A stretch of DNA of 46,655 nucleotides from the NCBI GenBank assembly GCA_030527715.1, contig JAUNAF010000007.1, positions 1 through 46,655 on the forward strand, in the 5' to 3' direction. The DNA comes from Eubacteriales bacterium (GTDB lineage Bacteria > Bacillota > Clostridia > Lachnospirales > Lachnospiraceae). Both the position numbers and the translations under genes were made by a program. This document shows, in pieces, positions 1 to 9,601 of this stretch. The notes beneath the pieces are model-generated. The model worked only from the letters and a program-made list of their open reading frames with translations, was not told the DNA's origin and did not search any database. Positions within the stretch are counted from its first letter, which is position 1. Each line of letters opens with the position of its first letter.

Positions 1-22
1 CCGTTTCCAACTACCCTATTCT

Positions 23-39
23 CCCCAGCATAGCTGGGG
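23..39. other. Short GC-rich hairpin downstream of ftsY
   Basis: A perfect 7-bp inverted repeat (CCCCAGC / GCTGGGG) with a 3-nt loop lies 12 nt beyond the ftsY stop codon. No T-run follows it on the minus strand, so it is not a canonical intrinsic terminator. It could be a weak terminator, an RNA 3'-end stabiliser or the edge of a repeat that runs outside the window. The rest of positions 1-50 shows nothing recognisable. Confidence 0.4.
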
Positions 40-50
40 GATTAGGACTT

Positions 51-977
51 TCATTCATTTAAAAACAGTGCATTTACAAACTGATCTGCATCAAACTTCT
101 GCAGGTCGTCGATACTTTCTCCGACTCCGATATATTTTACCGGAATGCCAAGTTCTGACTGGATCGCCACTGCGATACCGCCCTTTGCGGTACCGTCGAG
201 CTTTGTCAGAATGATACCGGTCAGATCCGCAACCTCCGCAAACTCCTTTGCCTGGGAGAGCGCATTCTGTCCGGTCGTTCCGTCAAGCACTACCAGGGTC
301 TCACGGTAGGCTTCCGGATATTCTCTCTCAAGGATACGGTTGATCTTGCCAAGCTCATTCATCAGATTCTTCTTATTGTGCAGTCTGCCCGCAGTATCGC
401 AGAGCAGAACATCCGCATGTCTTGCCTTTGCCGCAGCTACCGCATCATAGATGACTGCTGCAGGATCAGAGCCTTCCTGTCCGGAAATAATCTCCACACC
501 CGCACGGTTTGCCCACTCTGTCAGCTGCTCCCCTGCTGCCGCACGGAAGGTATCTGCTGCCGCAAGAATGACCTTCTTGTTCTGATCCTTCAGCTTTCCT
601 GCCAGCTTGCCGACGCTGGTGGTCTTGCCGACACCGTTGACGCCGATCACGAGCACGACAGAGGTTCTGTTCTCAAACTCGTAAGCGGTCTCGCCGACAT
701 CCATCTGCTGCTTGATGCTCTCGATCAGATATTTCTTGCACTCCTCCGGCTCAGTGATATGGTTTTCCTTCACTGCTGCCTTCAGTTTTTCGATGATGGC
801 TGTGGTAGCATTGATACCCAGGTCTCCCATCACCAGTGTCTCCTCGATCTCCTCATAAAAATCATCGTCTATGCTGGAGAATCCACTGAAAATGTTGTCA
901 ATTCCTGCCACAATATTATTTCTTGTCTTTGAAAGACCTTCTGCCAGCCGTTTAAAAAAGCCCTTCTTTTCTTCCAT
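51..977 (-). CDS. ftsY: Signal recognition particle receptor FtsY
   Basis: This is the SRP-receptor GTPase, which docks ribosome-nascent chain-SRP complexes at the membrane for co-translational insertion. At 308 residues it has the usual short Firmicute form: a lysine-rich N-terminus, a helical N domain, and an SRP-type G domain with GVNGVGKTT (G1), the DTFRAAA insertion-box motif, DTAGR (G3) and TKLD (G4). The start is supported by GAGGAGG about 6 nt upstream. It begins 13 nt after the smc stop, the usual rnc-smc-ftsY order of Firmicutes, so it is the last gene of that operon. Identification is firm. Confidence 0.97.
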   Translation of the reverse strand: MEEKKGFFKRLAEGLSKTRNNIVAGIDNIFSGFSSIDDDFYEEIEETLVMGDLGINATTAIIEKLKAAVKENHITEPEECKKYLIESIKQQMDVGETAYEFENRTSVVLVIGVNGVGKTTSVGKLAGKLKDQNKKVILAAADTFRAAAGEQLTEWANRAGVEIISGQEGSDPAAVIYDAVAAAKARHADVLLCDTAGRLHNKKNLMNELGKINRILEREYPEAYRETLVVLDGTTGQNALSQAKEFAEVADLTGIILTKLDGTAKGGIAVAIQSELGIPVKYIGVGESIDDLQKFDADQFVNALFLNE

Positions 978-990
978 GCTGATCCTCCTC

Positions 991-3900
991 TTACTGGTCG
1001 AGATCTCCCTCGACCATATTTACCGAAACCTGTGTGGAAACACCCTTCTCCTGCATGGTAATTCCGTACAGGCGGTCCGCAGCTTCCATGGTTCCGCGTC
1101 TATGTGTAATAATAATAAACTGCGTGTTTTTTGTCAACTTGTGCAGATACTGCGCATATCTGGCGACGTTGCTCTCATCGAGCGCCGCCTCGATCTCATC
1201 CAGCAGACAGAACGGTGACGGCTGCATATTCTGGATCGCAAACAGCAGTGCGATCGCTGTCAGAGCCTTCTCTCCTCCGGACATCTGCATCATGTTCTGC
1301 AGCTTCTTTCCGGGCGGCTGGGCATTGATCAGGATACCTGCCTCAAGAATATCCTCATCCTCCACCAGGGACAGCTTTCCGCTTCCTCCGCCGAACAGTG
1401 CACGGAAGGATTTTGAGAATTCCTCCTGCATCTGCGCAAATTTTTCGTTGAACTGTCTGCGCATGCCGGTATCCAGCTCGGTGATGATCTTTTTGAGCGC
1501 ATCTCCCGCCTCGACCAGATCGTTGTACTGGTCTGTCAGGAAGGTCTGCCGCTCGTGCACCTCCCGGTATTCCTCCATCGCGTGCACATTGACCGGACCG
1601 AGTGCTTTGATCTCTGCCTTTCTCTGCGATACCTGTTTTTTCAGATCCTCCGCCGATGCCAGTGTGTCATCCTTCAGCTCTCTCGCCTCGCTTAAGGTCA
1701 GTTCGTACTCTTCCCAGAGATAGTTGACCTGACGTTCCTGATACTCTGAAAGACGCTCTTTCTGTGTCTCCAGACGGACCTTCTCCTTTTCCAGGAGACC
1801 GCTCTGCTTCATCAGCTCTTCCTGTTTTTCAAAGAACCCGCGGTTCTTCTCTGTCAGCTGTTTTCTCTCTGCATTCTGATCACTCAATTCCTGCTCCAGT
1901 TCCTGTTCATCCGCCTGCTCTGCAGCGATCAGACTGCGGATCTGTTCCATCTCCTGCGTCTTTCGGGCGATCTCATCTCCCTGACCGCGCAGGATCTCCT
2001 CGATCTCGCGCTGTTCCTGCTCAAGCTGGGTCAGTTCCTGCTTCAGACGTGCAATATTCTGAAGCACGAATTCTTCTTTCTGTTTCAGCTCTGCGGCTTC
2101 TGTTCCTGCCTTCAGCAGCTGTCCGTTCTCTGCCTCGAGCTGTTTTCTCTTCTCTTCGAGCGCGCTCTGACCCGCACGGATCCTGTTTTCCAGGTTTTCC
2201 TGCAGCTGACTGCCTTCCTGCAGCTTCTGCCGGATATTCTCCAGCTCCCGCTCAATGGACTGCAGCTGTTCTGCAATGTCCGCAGCCTCAGTGCTCAGCT
2301 GCTGACTTCCGCTTCGGTTCTTTTCCTTCTGACTGTCGATCTCGGCCAGTCTCAGCTTCGCCGTGTTTTCGCGGAGCATCTCACTCTGCAGCTCCTCCTG
2401 CAGTGTGCGCAGCTCTTCTCGGACATCCTGTCTCTGTGCACGTTCTTTTTCGATCTTCTCCTGCAGGGTGAGCATCTCCTGATACAGCCTGCCTGCCTTC
2501 TGTTTCAGATCGTCAATCTCTCTTCGTCTGCCGAGCAGATTGCTGGAATTCTTAAAGGCACCACCAGAGATCGCACCTCCTGCGTTGAACAGTTCTCCGT
2601 CCAGTGTGACGATTCGCAGGGTCTGCCGGTATTTTCTGGAAATAGCGATCGCATGGTCGATATGGCCTACGACCAGCGTCTTTCCGAGCAGAGATTCCAC
2701 CAGCTGCTCATATCTGTCCTCTGTGCGCACCAGTGTACTTGCAATGCCGATCACACCTGCCTCATAGAGGGCTCTCTCGTTCGAAATGCCTCCTCTGGAA
2801 CGGATCGCCGAGAGCGGAAGGAAGGTCGCACGTCCATACTTATTCTTTTTCAGGAAGTCGATCATCGATTTTGCCGTCTCTTCATCCTGCGTTACGATAT
2901 TCTGAATGCTTCCGCCCAGGGCTGTCTCGATCGCCAGCTCATATTTTCTGTCTGTCTGCATCAAGTCTGCCACTACGCCGTGCAGTCCCGGATAGACCGC
3001 CTTCTGCTCCATGACTCTGCGGATACTGTTTCCGTAGCCGTCATAGCGCTCGGTAATGTTGCGGAGCGATTCCAGTCTCGAAGCCTCTCTGTGGTAGTCC
3101 ATACGGACTTTCTCGTAGGCTCCGCCCTGCTCTGAGAGGGCTGCGGTCAGCTTCTGCTCCTGTGCAGTCAGGCTGTGAAAGCATTTATGCAGTCCTTCGA
3201 TATTTTTCTGAATAGCTCTGTGATCCTCTTTTAAGGTCTCCAGATTTTTCCGGAATTCCTCCTCCTCGTTTCTCGCCAGCAGGATTCGTCCGGCAAGCTC
3301 TGAGTTTCTGATCTGCAGCTGCTCCTTCATCGCGTCGTAACGCTGCTTTCCGGCCTTGATTCCGGCCTGATGATTGAGGTGATCGATGAGTTCCGCCTGA
3401 CCGGAAGATGTCTCTCTCTCGAGTCCGGAGATCTCCTCCGCCAGCTCTCTGCTGCGTTTGTCAAAGCCGGACTCCTCCTGCTTTGCCTGTCCGAGTTTTT
3501 CAGCCAGTTCTTTTCTGCTGACCGCAGCCAGCTCCAGCTCCTGACGGTGTGATTTTCGATCCTCTTCGATCGTATGCAGACGTGTCAGATAATGTTCATC
3601 GTTTGCCTGTGCCAGACGGATCTGCTCGCTCAGAAGCTCGATCTGATTCTCCCTCTGACTGCGCAGCAGTCTGCTCTCGGAGAGCTGTCCCTGCTTCTCC
3701 TCGATCTCTGCCTGAAGTTTTTCGGATGCCGCCTCGATCCTGTCATAGGACTTCCGGACATTCTCGATCTGAAGCCCTACATTTTTCAGATCTTCCTCGG
3801 AGATCTGCAGCTTCTCTTCCGCCTGCTTCAGCTGCAATGCCGTGCGTTCACGGTCGAGCAGCAGCTGGTTGATATCGAGCTTTTTCAGCTCATCCCTCTT

Positions 3901-4551
3901 TTTCAGATACAGACGTGCCTTCTCTGCCTGCCGTTCCAGCGGACCGATCTGACGGTTCAGCTCCGAAAGGATGTCCCTGACACGTGTCAGATTGGACTCC
4001 TCATCCTCCAGCTTCTTCATCGTAGTCTGTTTTCTGCGCTTGAATTTCACGATTCCGGCAGCCTCATCAAAGAGCTCTCTTCGCTCTTCCGGACGGCCGC
4101 TCAGGATCTTGTCGATCTGTCCCTGTCCGATGATGGAATAGCCTTCCTTGCCGATACCGGTATCGTAAAACATCTCCTGGATATCTCTGAGGCGGCAGCC
4201 GGTTCCATTGATCAGGTATTCACTCTCTCCGGAGCGATACAGTCTTCTGGTCACGGTCACCTCGGTGAAATCCACAGGAAGACGATGATCGGAATTGTCC
4301 AGGGTGATCGATACCATCGCAAAACCGAGCGGTTTTCGATGCTCGGTTCCGGCGAAGATGATATCCTGCATGTTGGCACCTCGCAGCTGCTTTGCACTCT
4401 GTTCACCGAGTACCCAGCGGACAGCATCTGCCACATTGCTCTTTCCGCTTCCGTTCGGTCCCACGATGCCGGTAATGCCGTTATGAAATTCAAACTTCAT
4501 GCGGTTGGCAAAGGATTTGAATCCCTGAACCTCTATGCTCTTTAAATACAT
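991..4551 (-). CDS. smc: Chromosome condensation/segregation protein SMC
   Basis: This is the ATPase of the SMC-ScpAB condensin, which loops and compacts the nucleoid. The 1186-residue product has the normal length and architecture: N-terminal Walker A GPNGSGKSN (about 32-40), a long coiled coil, a hinge near 515-680 containing GLHGVVADL, a second coiled coil, and a C-terminal head with the ABC signature MSGGEKALTAIALL and Walker B CLLDEIEAALDE. It starts 2 nt after the rnc stop, so the two are translationally close, and ftsY follows. No frameshift is apparent. Identification is firm. Confidence 0.97.
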   Translation of the reverse strand: MYLKSIEVQGFKSFANRMKFEFHNGITGIVGPNGSGKSNVADAVRWVLGEQSAKQLRGANMQDIIFAGTEHRKPLGFAMVSITLDNSDHRLPVDFTEVTVTRRLYRSGESEYLINGTGCRLRDIQEMFYDTGIGKEGYSIIGQGQIDKILSGRPEERRELFDEAAGIVKFKRRKQTTMKKLEDEESNLTRVRDILSELNRQIGPLERQAEKARLYLKKRDELKKLDINQLLLDRERTALQLKQAEEKLQISEEDLKNVGLQIENVRKSYDRIEAASEKLQAEIEEKQGQLSESRLLRSQRENQIELLSEQIRLAQANDEHYLTRLHTIEEDRKSHRQELELAAVSRKELAEKLGQAKQEESGFDKRSRELAEEISGLERETSSGQAELIDHLNHQAGIKAGKQRYDAMKEQLQIRNSELAGRILLARNEEEEFRKNLETLKEDHRAIQKNIEGLHKCFHSLTAQEQKLTAALSEQGGAYEKVRMDYHREASRLESLRNITERYDGYGNSIRRVMEQKAVYPGLHGVVADLMQTDRKYELAIETALGGSIQNIVTQDEETAKSMIDFLKKNKYGRATFLPLSAIRSRGGISNERALYEAGVIGIASTLVRTEDRYEQLVESLLGKTLVVGHIDHAIAISRKYRQTLRIVTLDGELFNAGGAISGGAFKNSSNLLGRRREIDDLKQKAGRLYQEMLTLQEKIEKERAQRQDVREELRTLQEELQSEMLRENTAKLRLAEIDSQKEKNRSGSQQLSTEAADIAEQLQSIERELENIRQKLQEGSQLQENLENRIRAGQSALEEKRKQLEAENGQLLKAGTEAAELKQKEEFVLQNIARLKQELTQLEQEQREIEEILRGQGDEIARKTQEMEQIRSLIAAEQADEQELEQELSDQNAERKQLTEKNRGFFEKQEELMKQSGLLEKEKVRLETQKERLSEYQERQVNYLWEEYELTLSEARELKDDTLASAEDLKKQVSQRKAEIKALGPVNVHAMEEYREVHERQTFLTDQYNDLVEAGDALKKIITELDTGMRRQFNEKFAQMQEEFSKSFRALFGGGSGKLSLVEDEDILEAGILINAQPPGKKLQNMMQMSGGEKALTAIALLFAIQNMQPSPFCLLDEIEAALDESNVARYAQYLHKLTKNTQFIIITHRRGTMEAADRLYGITMQEKGVSTQVSVNMVEGDLDQ

Positions 4552-4553
4552 GC

Positions 4554-5249
4554 CTATGCTTCCTTCTGTCCTTTCAGCTTCAGGATGGTGCGATATGCCG
4601 CCTGCTGCTCAGCTGCCTTCTTGGTTCTTCCGCTGCCGCTCTCAAAGGCCTTCTCGCCCACAAAGAGCTGCACGATAAAGGTTTTATCATGATCCGGTCC
4701 CTCTTCGCCGGTCAGCTGATAGCGGATCACCTCTCCTTTATAACGACTCTGCACCAGTTCCTGCAGGATAGTCTTGCTGTCATAAAAGAGTTTTTTATTC
4801 TCGATATCGTTCATAATAAAACGCAGCACAAATTCTTTTGCATCAGTAAAACCACCATCCAGATAAATCGCACCGATCAGTGCCTCCAGGGCATCTGAAA
4901 CGATAGAATCTCTGTTTCTTCCTCCGGTCAGTTCCTCTCCCTTGCCGAGTCTGAGAAAGCTGCTCAGTTCCACATCTGCCGCACACTGCGCCAGAGTAGG
5001 CTCGCATACAATGCTCGCTCTCAGTCTGGAAAGCTGTCCCTCCGGCAGATCCGGGTAATTCTGGTACAGGAATTCACTGCTGGTAAGTTCCAGAACAGCA
5101 TCTCCCAGAAACTCCAGACGTTCATTGTCCTTTACATTGTGAAGACGGCACTCATTTGCAAAGGAGCTGTGGCGCATCGCATTCTCCAGAAGCTCTTTGT
5201 CCTGAAATGTGTAACCGATGATTGTTTCCAATTCGCTGATATTTCTCAT
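4554..5249 (-). CDS. rnc: Ribonuclease III
   Basis: This is a double-strand-specific endoribonuclease for rRNA and mRNA processing. The 231-residue protein has the RNase III signature ERLEFLGDAVLEL (about 43-55), with the catalytic acidic residues in it and in the second helix (SDALEALIGAIY). A C-terminal dsRNA-binding domain ends in the typical GSGRTKKAAEQQAA. GGAGAAG supports the ATG. It is the first gene of rnc-smc-ftsY and is separated from acpP by a strong hairpin at 5302-5326, so transcription either reads through or starts in the short gap. Confidence 0.97.
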   Translation of the reverse strand: MRNISELETIIGYTFQDKELLENAMRHSSFANECRLHNVKDNERLEFLGDAVLELTSSEFLYQNYPDLPEGQLSRLRASIVCEPTLAQCAADVELSSFLRLGKGEELTGGRNRDSIVSDALEALIGAIYLDGGFTDAKEFVLRFIMNDIENKKLFYDSKTILQELVQSRYKGEVIRYQLTGEEGPDHDKTFIVQLFVGEKAFESGSGRTKKAAEQQAAYRTILKLKGQKEA

Positions 5250-5301
5250 ATTATCTTCTCCATTTCACGCAGACAGCCTGCCTTGCCTGCTTTGGTACGA
5301 A

Positions 5302-5326
5302 AAAAACGGTCCTGCGGACCGTTTTT
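5302..5326 (-). terminator. Intrinsic terminator between acpP and rnc
   Basis: An 11-bp perfect stem (AAAAACGGTCC / GGACCGTTTTT) with a TGC loop is followed by a T-run on either strand. It lies 8 nt past the acpP stop and upstream of rnc. It probably ends most plsX-acpP transcripts and lets only part of transcription continue into rnc-smc-ftsY. Confidence 0.88.
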
Positions 5327-5333
5327 CTCTGTC

Positions 5334-5564
5334 TTAGCCGACCACGTTCTTGATCGCTTCTGCAGCGTCGCCAACGGATACGATCTTCTCTGCCTGCTCA
5401 TTCGGAATTTCGATATCAAACTCTTCCTCAATTCCCATAATGATCTGGAATACATCCAGGGAATCTGCTCCGAGATCATCTACAAAGGTAGTATCCGGAG
5501 TGATCTCATTCTCATCTACGTTCAGAACCTCCGCGATAATTTTCTGCAGTTTTTCGAATTCCAT
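5334..5564 (-). CDS. acpP: Acyl carrier protein
   Basis: This acidic 76-residue carrier shuttles growing acyl chains as thioesters on 4'-phosphopantetheine during fatty acid synthesis. The attachment motif is GADSLD, with Ser35 as the predicted modification site, and the flanking helices match the ACP family. GGAGGAT lies just upstream of the ATG, and the gene follows plsX by 13 nt, so the two are co-transcribed. A terminator follows it. Identification is firm. Confidence 0.96.
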   Translation of the reverse strand: MEFEKLQKIIAEVLNVDENEITPDTTFVDDLGADSLDVFQIIMGIEEEFDIEIPNEQAEKIVSVGDAAEAIKNVVG

Positions 5565-5577
5565 GATTATCCTCCTA

Positions 5578-6600
5578 TCAGTTGTTTTCTTTTTCTTTAA
5601 TGAGATGTTCCTTTATCTTCTCATTCATATGCTGTTTTTCAAACTGAATGCACTGTCCGATAGCATTGCTGATCTCAACGGATTTTGCACTGCCGTGGGT
5701 CTTTACGACCAGACCGTTCAGGCCAAGCATCGGCGCTCCGCCGTGCTCTGAAACATCGAAGGTCTTCAGTGTCTTCTTCAGCGCCGGCTTCACCATAAGT
5801 GCTCCGACTTTCGAGCGAAGGCTGCTCATCATACCGCCCTTGATCTTTTTCATCAGGGTGCCGGCAAGTCCTTCATAGAGCTTCAGGATGACATTTCCCG
5901 TGAAAGCCTCACAGACAATGACATCACAGACTCCTGCCGGGATATCCCGCGCCTCTACGTTTCCGATAAAGTTGATATCCGGACACTCTTTCAATAAGGG
6001 GTAAGTCTCTTTTACAAGCGCATTTCCCTTTTCCTCTTCCGCTCCGATATTCACCAGACCGACACGTGGATTTTTGATGCCGACGACATTTTCCATATAT
6101 ATGGAGCCCATGCGTGCAAACTGCACCAGATGGGATGATCTTGCATCCACATTCGCACCGCAGTCGATCAGCAGTGCCACCCCGTTCTCTGTCGGAATCA
6201 GAGGGGCAAGAGGCGGTCTCTCGATCCCGCGGATCCTGCCGACGATCAGCTGTCCGCCTACCAGAACCGCACCGGTACTTCCGGAAGAGACAAACGCATC
6301 TGCCTCACCCTTTTTCACCAGATTCATGCCTACTACGATCGAGGACTGTTTCTTTCTGCGGATCGCATTCACCGGAGGCTCTGCCATCTCAATGACGTCC
6401 TCTGCATGTACGATCTCCAGCCGGCTCGGAATGGTCTTCACGCGCCTGGCAAGCTCTGTGCGGATCACTTCCTCACGACCTACCAGAATGACCTCCAGGT
6501 TCTCATGCTTCTCGAGTGCATCGACAGCTGCCGCTATCGGTGCAGCAGGTGCATTGTCACCGCCCATAGCATCCACTACAACTCTGACTTTTTCCTGCAT
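5578..6600 (-). CDS. plsX: Phosphate acyltransferase PlsX
   Basis: PlsX converts acyl-ACP and phosphate to acyl-phosphate, the donor used by PlsY in phospholipid synthesis. The chosen start gives 340 residues beginning [18 protein letters not shown], the family's conserved N-terminus, with GGGAGG 7 nt upstream. An in-frame ATG 12 codons further upstream lacks a ribosome site and overlaps the promoter. The protein has the family's glycine-rich segments ([19 protein letters not shown]). It heads a plsX-acpP operon under the promoter at 6628-6656. Confidence 0.96.
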   Translation of the reverse strand: MQEKVRVVVDAMGGDNAPAAPIAAAVDALEKHENLEVILVGREEVIRTELARRVKTIPSRLEIVHAEDVIEMAEPPVNAIRRKKQSSIVVGMNLVKKGEADAFVSSGSTGAVLVGGQLIVGRIRGIERPPLAPLIPTENGVALLIDCGANVDARSSHLVQFARMGSIYMENVVGIKNPRVGLVNIGAEEEKGNALVKETYPLLKECPDINFIGNVEARDIPAGVCDVIVCEAFTGNVILKLYEGLAGTLMKKIKGGMMSSLRSKVGALMVKPALKKTLKTFDVSEHGGAPMLGLNGLVVKTHGSAKSVEISNAIGQCIQFEKQHMNEKIKEHLIKEKENN

Positions 6601-6627
6601 ATCTTTACCTCCCTTGCAGCTATTGCT

Positions 6628-6656
6628 ATCATACAAGACATCTTTCTAAAAATCAA
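6628..6656 (-). promoter_or_regulatory. Promoter of plsX-acpP
   Basis: On the minus strand TTGATT (6651-6656) is separated by exactly 17 nt from TATGAT (6628-6633), 27 nt upstream of the chosen plsX ATG. It fits a sigma-A promoter with two mismatches. I did not recognise a clear FapR-type operator. Confidence 0.65.
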
Positions 6657-6659
6657 GAA

Positions 6660-6757
6660 CAAAGAGAAGCAGGAACAAGGAATGTGCCTTGGCACATTCT
6701 TGTGCCGAGCGCGGTCGCAAAGCGACACCTTCAGAATCGCTACTCGCGCAAATAAAA
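6660..6757. repeat. Palindromic non-coding element between rpmF and plsX
   Basis: This stretch has no credible gene. It contains a perfect 9-bp inverted repeat, GAATGTGCC (6680-6688) and GGCACATTC (6691-6699), followed by a GC-rich segment with short self-complementary pieces such as GGTCGC and GCGACA around 6713-6727. It lies just upstream of the plsX promoter and beyond the rpmF terminator. The composition resembles dispersed extragenic palindromes, but only one copy is visible here. Confidence 0.4.
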
Positions 6758-6783
6758 AAGCTCTTCGGTTTCCCGAAGAGCTT
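6758..6783 (-). terminator. Intrinsic terminator of yceD-rpmF
   Basis: An 11-bp perfect stem (AAGCTCTTCGG / CCGAAGAGCTT) with a 4-nt loop is followed on the minus strand by TTTTTTATT. It starts 8 nt after the rpmF stop, so it is a strong intrinsic terminator. Confidence 0.93.
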
Positions 6784-6790
6784 ACAGGAC

Positions 6791-6973
6791 TTACGCTTCC
6801 TGAGCAACGATCTCTTTTTTGTTGTAAGTTCCGCAGTTCTTGCAGACTCTGTGTGACATCATCAGCTCGCCGCACTTGCTGCACTTTACAAGATTCGGAG
6901 CAGTCATTTTCCAGTTAGCTCTTCTCTTGTCTCTTCTTCCCTTGGAAGATTTATTCTTCGGACAGATTGACAT
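6791..6973 (-). CDS. rpmF: 50S ribosomal protein L32
   Basis: This small basic protein of the large ribosomal subunit has 60 residues. The N-terminus SICPKNKSSKGRRDKRR is typical of L32, and a zinc-ribbon with two CxxC pairs (CSKCG and CKNCG) shows it is the zinc-binding form. AAGGAGGTG precedes the ATG at ideal spacing and overlaps the stop of the upstream YceD gene, so the pair is translationally linked. A terminator follows. Confidence 0.97.
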   Translation of the reverse strand: MSICPKNKSSKGRRDKRRANWKMTAPNLVKCSKCGELMMSHRVCKNCGTYNKKEIVAQEA

Positions 6974-6975
6974 GG

Positions 6976-7503
6976 TTACACCTCCTTAAATTTTCTGAAG
7001 ATTTCCTGGATCTGTGCCATCCTCGGATCGGAACTGTCATCACTGCAGCTACAGGTATGTTTGTTCAGATCGGTTCCGCAGATCCTGCAGAGTCCTCTGC
7101 AGTCCTCACGGCACAGCACCTTAGATGGCCAACTCACCAGCATCTCCGAACAGATAAGCTGATCCACATCCAGATGATATCCTTCGATATAGCTTGTCTC
7201 ATCCAGCGCCTCTGTGCGCTCATCGTCTGTCTGCTTCATATCCACATCTCTCTCGATCTGCAGTGCAAACGGAACTCTGACCTCACTCAGACACCGATCA
7301 CAGGGAACGATCAGAGTCAGCTCTGTACTCCCCTGTATACGCAATTCCCTCTCTCCCCTGTTCTGTAGCTTCAGGGAAACAGGAGCCTTGCTGGCGATAG
7401 GAAACTCTCCGAAGTCCGATACATAGGTATCCATCTCCAGGGCTGCATCTTTCTGCACTACTTTACCGTCGTCCTGTAACACTTCGTGTAAATCAATCAG
7501 CAT
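6976..7503 (-). CDS. DUF177 / YceD family protein
   Basis: This is a conserved YceD-family protein, nearly always encoded directly before rpmF; members in other bacteria and plastids are linked to 23S rRNA accumulation. The start MLIDLHEVLQ (175 residues) is preferred because AGGAGGG lies 7 nt upstream; a longer reading has no ribosome site and would run into the promoter. The family's cysteine-rich segment is present near the C-terminus (CREDCRGLCRICGTDLN). Co-transcription with rpmF is clear; the exact biochemical role is not. Confidence 0.9.
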   Translation of the reverse strand: MLIDLHEVLQDDGKVVQKDAALEMDTYVSDFGEFPIASKAPVSLKLQNRGERELRIQGSTELTLIVPCDRCLSEVRVPFALQIERDVDMKQTDDERTEALDETSYIEGYHLDVDQLICSEMLVSWPSKVLCREDCRGLCRICGTDLNKHTCSCSDDSSDPRMAQIQEIFRKFKEV

Positions 7504-7530
7504 ACGATGCCCTCCTATCCATACTTTGTC

Positions 7531-7559
7531 ATTATAAGCATCCCTCAATCGTTTGTCAA
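7531..7559 (-). promoter_or_regulatory. Consensus promoter of yceD-rpmF
   Basis: TTGACA (7554-7559) and TATAAT (7531-7536) on the minus strand are separated by exactly 17 nt, a perfect sigma-A promoter. It lies 27 nt upstream of the YceD start, fitting strong constitutive expression. Confidence 0.93.
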
Positions 7560-7581
7560 TCAGCTTTTTTCAAAAAGAAAC

Positions 7582-7627
7582 AAAAAAATTCCGGGAGCAG
7601 GAAGTATGCTCTTCCCCCTCCCGGAAT
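7582..7627 (-). terminator. Intrinsic terminator of fucI
   Basis: A 10-bp stem, ATTCCGGGAG (7588-7597) and CTCCCGGAAT (7618-7627), has a second inner stem GGAAG/CTTCC in its loop. A run of seven T follows on the minus strand. It begins 11 nt after the fucI stop and separates fucI from the yceD promoter. Confidence 0.9.
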
Positions 7628-7638
7628 GCCGTTCTTTC

Positions 7639-9435
7639 TTATTTGTAAAGCGGACCGTAGGTCTTGCAGGCTCTGAAATCTGCACCCTCTTTGTCCATTC
7701 CGAATGCATTCCAGCATGCCGGACGGAAGATCTTCTCTTCCGGAACGTTGTGCATGCAAACCGGAATACGGAGCATAGAGCAGAGTGTGATGACATCTGC
7801 ACCGATATGACCATAGGAAATTGCACCATGGTTTGCTCCCCAGTTGTTCATTACATCGTAAGCACTCTTGAATGCGCCTTCCTCGCCGTCACATCTCGGT
7901 GTGAACCATGTACACGGCCAGGTGTAATCTGTACGCTTCCAGAGCTGATCTGAAACATCTGTCGGCAGTTTTACAGTCCATCCTTCTGCAATCTGTACGA
8001 CCGGTCCGAGACCCTTTACAAGGTTCAGACGGATCATGGTAGCCGGCATCTCAGCCTCGGTCAGGAAACGTGAAGAGAATCCGCCGCCGCGGAAGTATCC
8101 GTTATCAGCTGCATTCCAGGTAGTTGCCTTCATGATCGCATCCTGATCTGCCTCTGTTACGTTCCACCACTCCTTCATAACCGGGTTGCCGTTCTCATCC
8201 TTTGCCTCACCGCATGCATCCAGGCAAGCTGCACCGGAGTTGATCAGATGGATGAATCCGCCGTTCTCAGCTGCAACACCCTCGATATCATAGCCGGTCA
8301 CTCTCTTGACTGCTGACGGGCTCCAGTAGGTACGTACATCAGCAAAGATCTGTGCTCGGTTGGTCAGAAGTTTCATGAACATCATGCCAAGACCGTTGAG
8401 TACATCATTCTCGGTAGCCAGAACATACGGCTCACGTGCTCCTTCCCAGTCAAAGGAAGTATTTAATACTGCCTCAGCGAAGTCAGCATTCGGATAGAAG
8501 TCTGTCCACTGTCTCTGTCCCTGGAAACCTGCTGCGAGTGCATTGTGTCCGATCGCCTCCTCAGAGAACTTCTCGTCCAGGTTCTTGCATCCGCTCATGA
8601 GCTCTTTGATGATAACAGCCATCTTTACAACGAACTCAAACTGCTCTTCCTTCTTCTCCTCGCTCATCTTGAGGAAATCCGGGTTCTTGTCAAAGCCGAT
8701 CGTGCAGGTCTTCTTTGCCCATGCAAGTGCTCTCTCGAACTCAGCATGATCATAGATGCCCTCTGTCATACGACGGATGATCTCTACCTCATCTACAGAC
8801 TCAACACGCATGCCGAGGTAAGACTCGATAAAGTCGGAATCGATGATAGATCCGCCGATACCCATGCAGACAGAACCGATCTGCAGATAAGACTTTCCTC
8901 TCATGGTTGCTGCTGCAACTGCTGCACGTCCGAAACGAAGCAGCTTCTCCTCAACGTCTGCCGGAATGGTCATATCATCAGCTTCTACTACCTCATGTCC
9001 GTAGATACCGAATGCCGGAAGACCCTTCTGTGCATGTGTAGCCAGTACAGATGCAAGGTAAACTGCACCCGGTCTCTCTGTTGCGTTCATTCCCCATACA
9101 GCCTTGATGGTCTGCGGGTCCATATCCATAGTCTCAGCACCGTAGCACCAGCACGGAGTAACGGTCAGAGTAATATCAACGCCTTCTTTGCGGAACTGAT
9201 CTGCGCAGGCTGCGGACTCACCGACACGGCCGATCGTAGTATTGGAGATAACGACCTTTACCGGCTCACCGTTGGAATATCTCAGGTTGTCTGTGAACAG
9301 CTTTGCTGCTCCCTTTGCCATATTCATTGTCTGCTCTTCGAGAGATCCTCTGACGTCCAGTGCGCCGCGGCGTCCATCGATTACCGGACGAATACCGATC
9401 ACCGGATAGCTGCCGACATATCTGTTCTCTGCCAT
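7639..9435 (-). CDS. fucI: L-fucose isomerase
   Basis: It converts L-fucose to L-fuculose (and D-arabinose to D-ribulose in some members) in the cytoplasm, with Mn2+. The 598-residue length matches the family (about 590). Family-typical stretches run throughout: [17 protein letters not shown] at the N-terminus, [24 protein letters not shown] in the middle and the C-terminal [19 protein letters not shown] precedes the ATG by 9 nt. It is monocistronic, closed by its own terminator and divergent from an AraC regulator. It probably feeds the fuculose-phosphate aldolase and microcompartment 9 kb away; no kinase for the missing step is in the window. Confidence 0.95.
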   Translation of the reverse strand: MAENRYVGSYPVIGIRPVIDGRRGALDVRGSLEEQTMNMAKGAAKLFTDNLRYSNGEPVKVVISNTTIGRVGESAACADQFRKEGVDITLTVTPCWCYGAETMDMDPQTIKAVWGMNATERPGAVYLASVLATHAQKGLPAFGIYGHEVVEADDMTIPADVEEKLLRFGRAAVAAATMRGKSYLQIGSVCMGIGGSIIDSDFIESYLGMRVESVDEVEIIRRMTEGIYDHAEFERALAWAKKTCTIGFDKNPDFLKMSEEKKEEQFEFVVKMAVIIKELMSGCKNLDEKFSEEAIGHNALAAGFQGQRQWTDFYPNADFAEAVLNTSFDWEGAREPYVLATENDVLNGLGMMFMKLLTNRAQIFADVRTYWSPSAVKRVTGYDIEGVAAENGGFIHLINSGAACLDACGEAKDENGNPVMKEWWNVTEADQDAIMKATTWNAADNGYFRGGGFSSRFLTEAEMPATMIRLNLVKGLGPVVQIAEGWTVKLPTDVSDQLWKRTDYTWPCTWFTPRCDGEEGAFKSAYDVMNNWGANHGAISYGHIGADVITLCSMLRIPVCMHNVPEEKIFRPACWNAFGMDKEGADFRACKTYGPLYK

Positions 9436-9601
9436 AATACATATCCTCCTTAAGTCTTTTAACGATTCTTCTTATGGAAAATACCGATAATTCAGTACGG
9501 TCTTTTCCCGTAGATGTCTATAGTATACAATTGCAAAAGGAAAATTACTTGTGATATACTGGACAAAAATAGTACAATATTCACCAAAAGGAGGTTTTTC
9601 C
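9436..9601. promoter_or_regulatory. Divergent fucI/AraC control region
   Basis: This 166-bp AT-rich spacer holds both promoters. On the plus strand TTGCAA (9531-9536) and TATACT (9555-9560), 18 nt apart, fit the AraC-type gene. For fucI only a TATACT (9522-9527, minus) without a good -35 is visible, as expected for an activator-dependent promoter. The two -10 elements lie back to back within 40 bp, so one bound regulator could control both. No clear CcpA site was recognised. Confidence 0.55.

Noticed and set aside
23-39. Intrinsic terminator after ftsY
   Set aside because: The hairpin is perfect but has no T-run on the minus strand, so it was listed only as a hairpin.
3574-4545. A 323-codon plus-strand frame opposite smc
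   Set aside because: It is antisense to conserved smc sequence, with no motif and no start signal.
8545-9453. A 302-codon plus-strand frame opposite fucI
   Set aside because: It is antisense to a clear isomerase gene and has no recognisable protein features.
9436-9601. GTTGTTTT-type operator at fucI
   Set aside because: No copy of the octamer is present in this spacer, so fucI does not share the visible microcompartment array.
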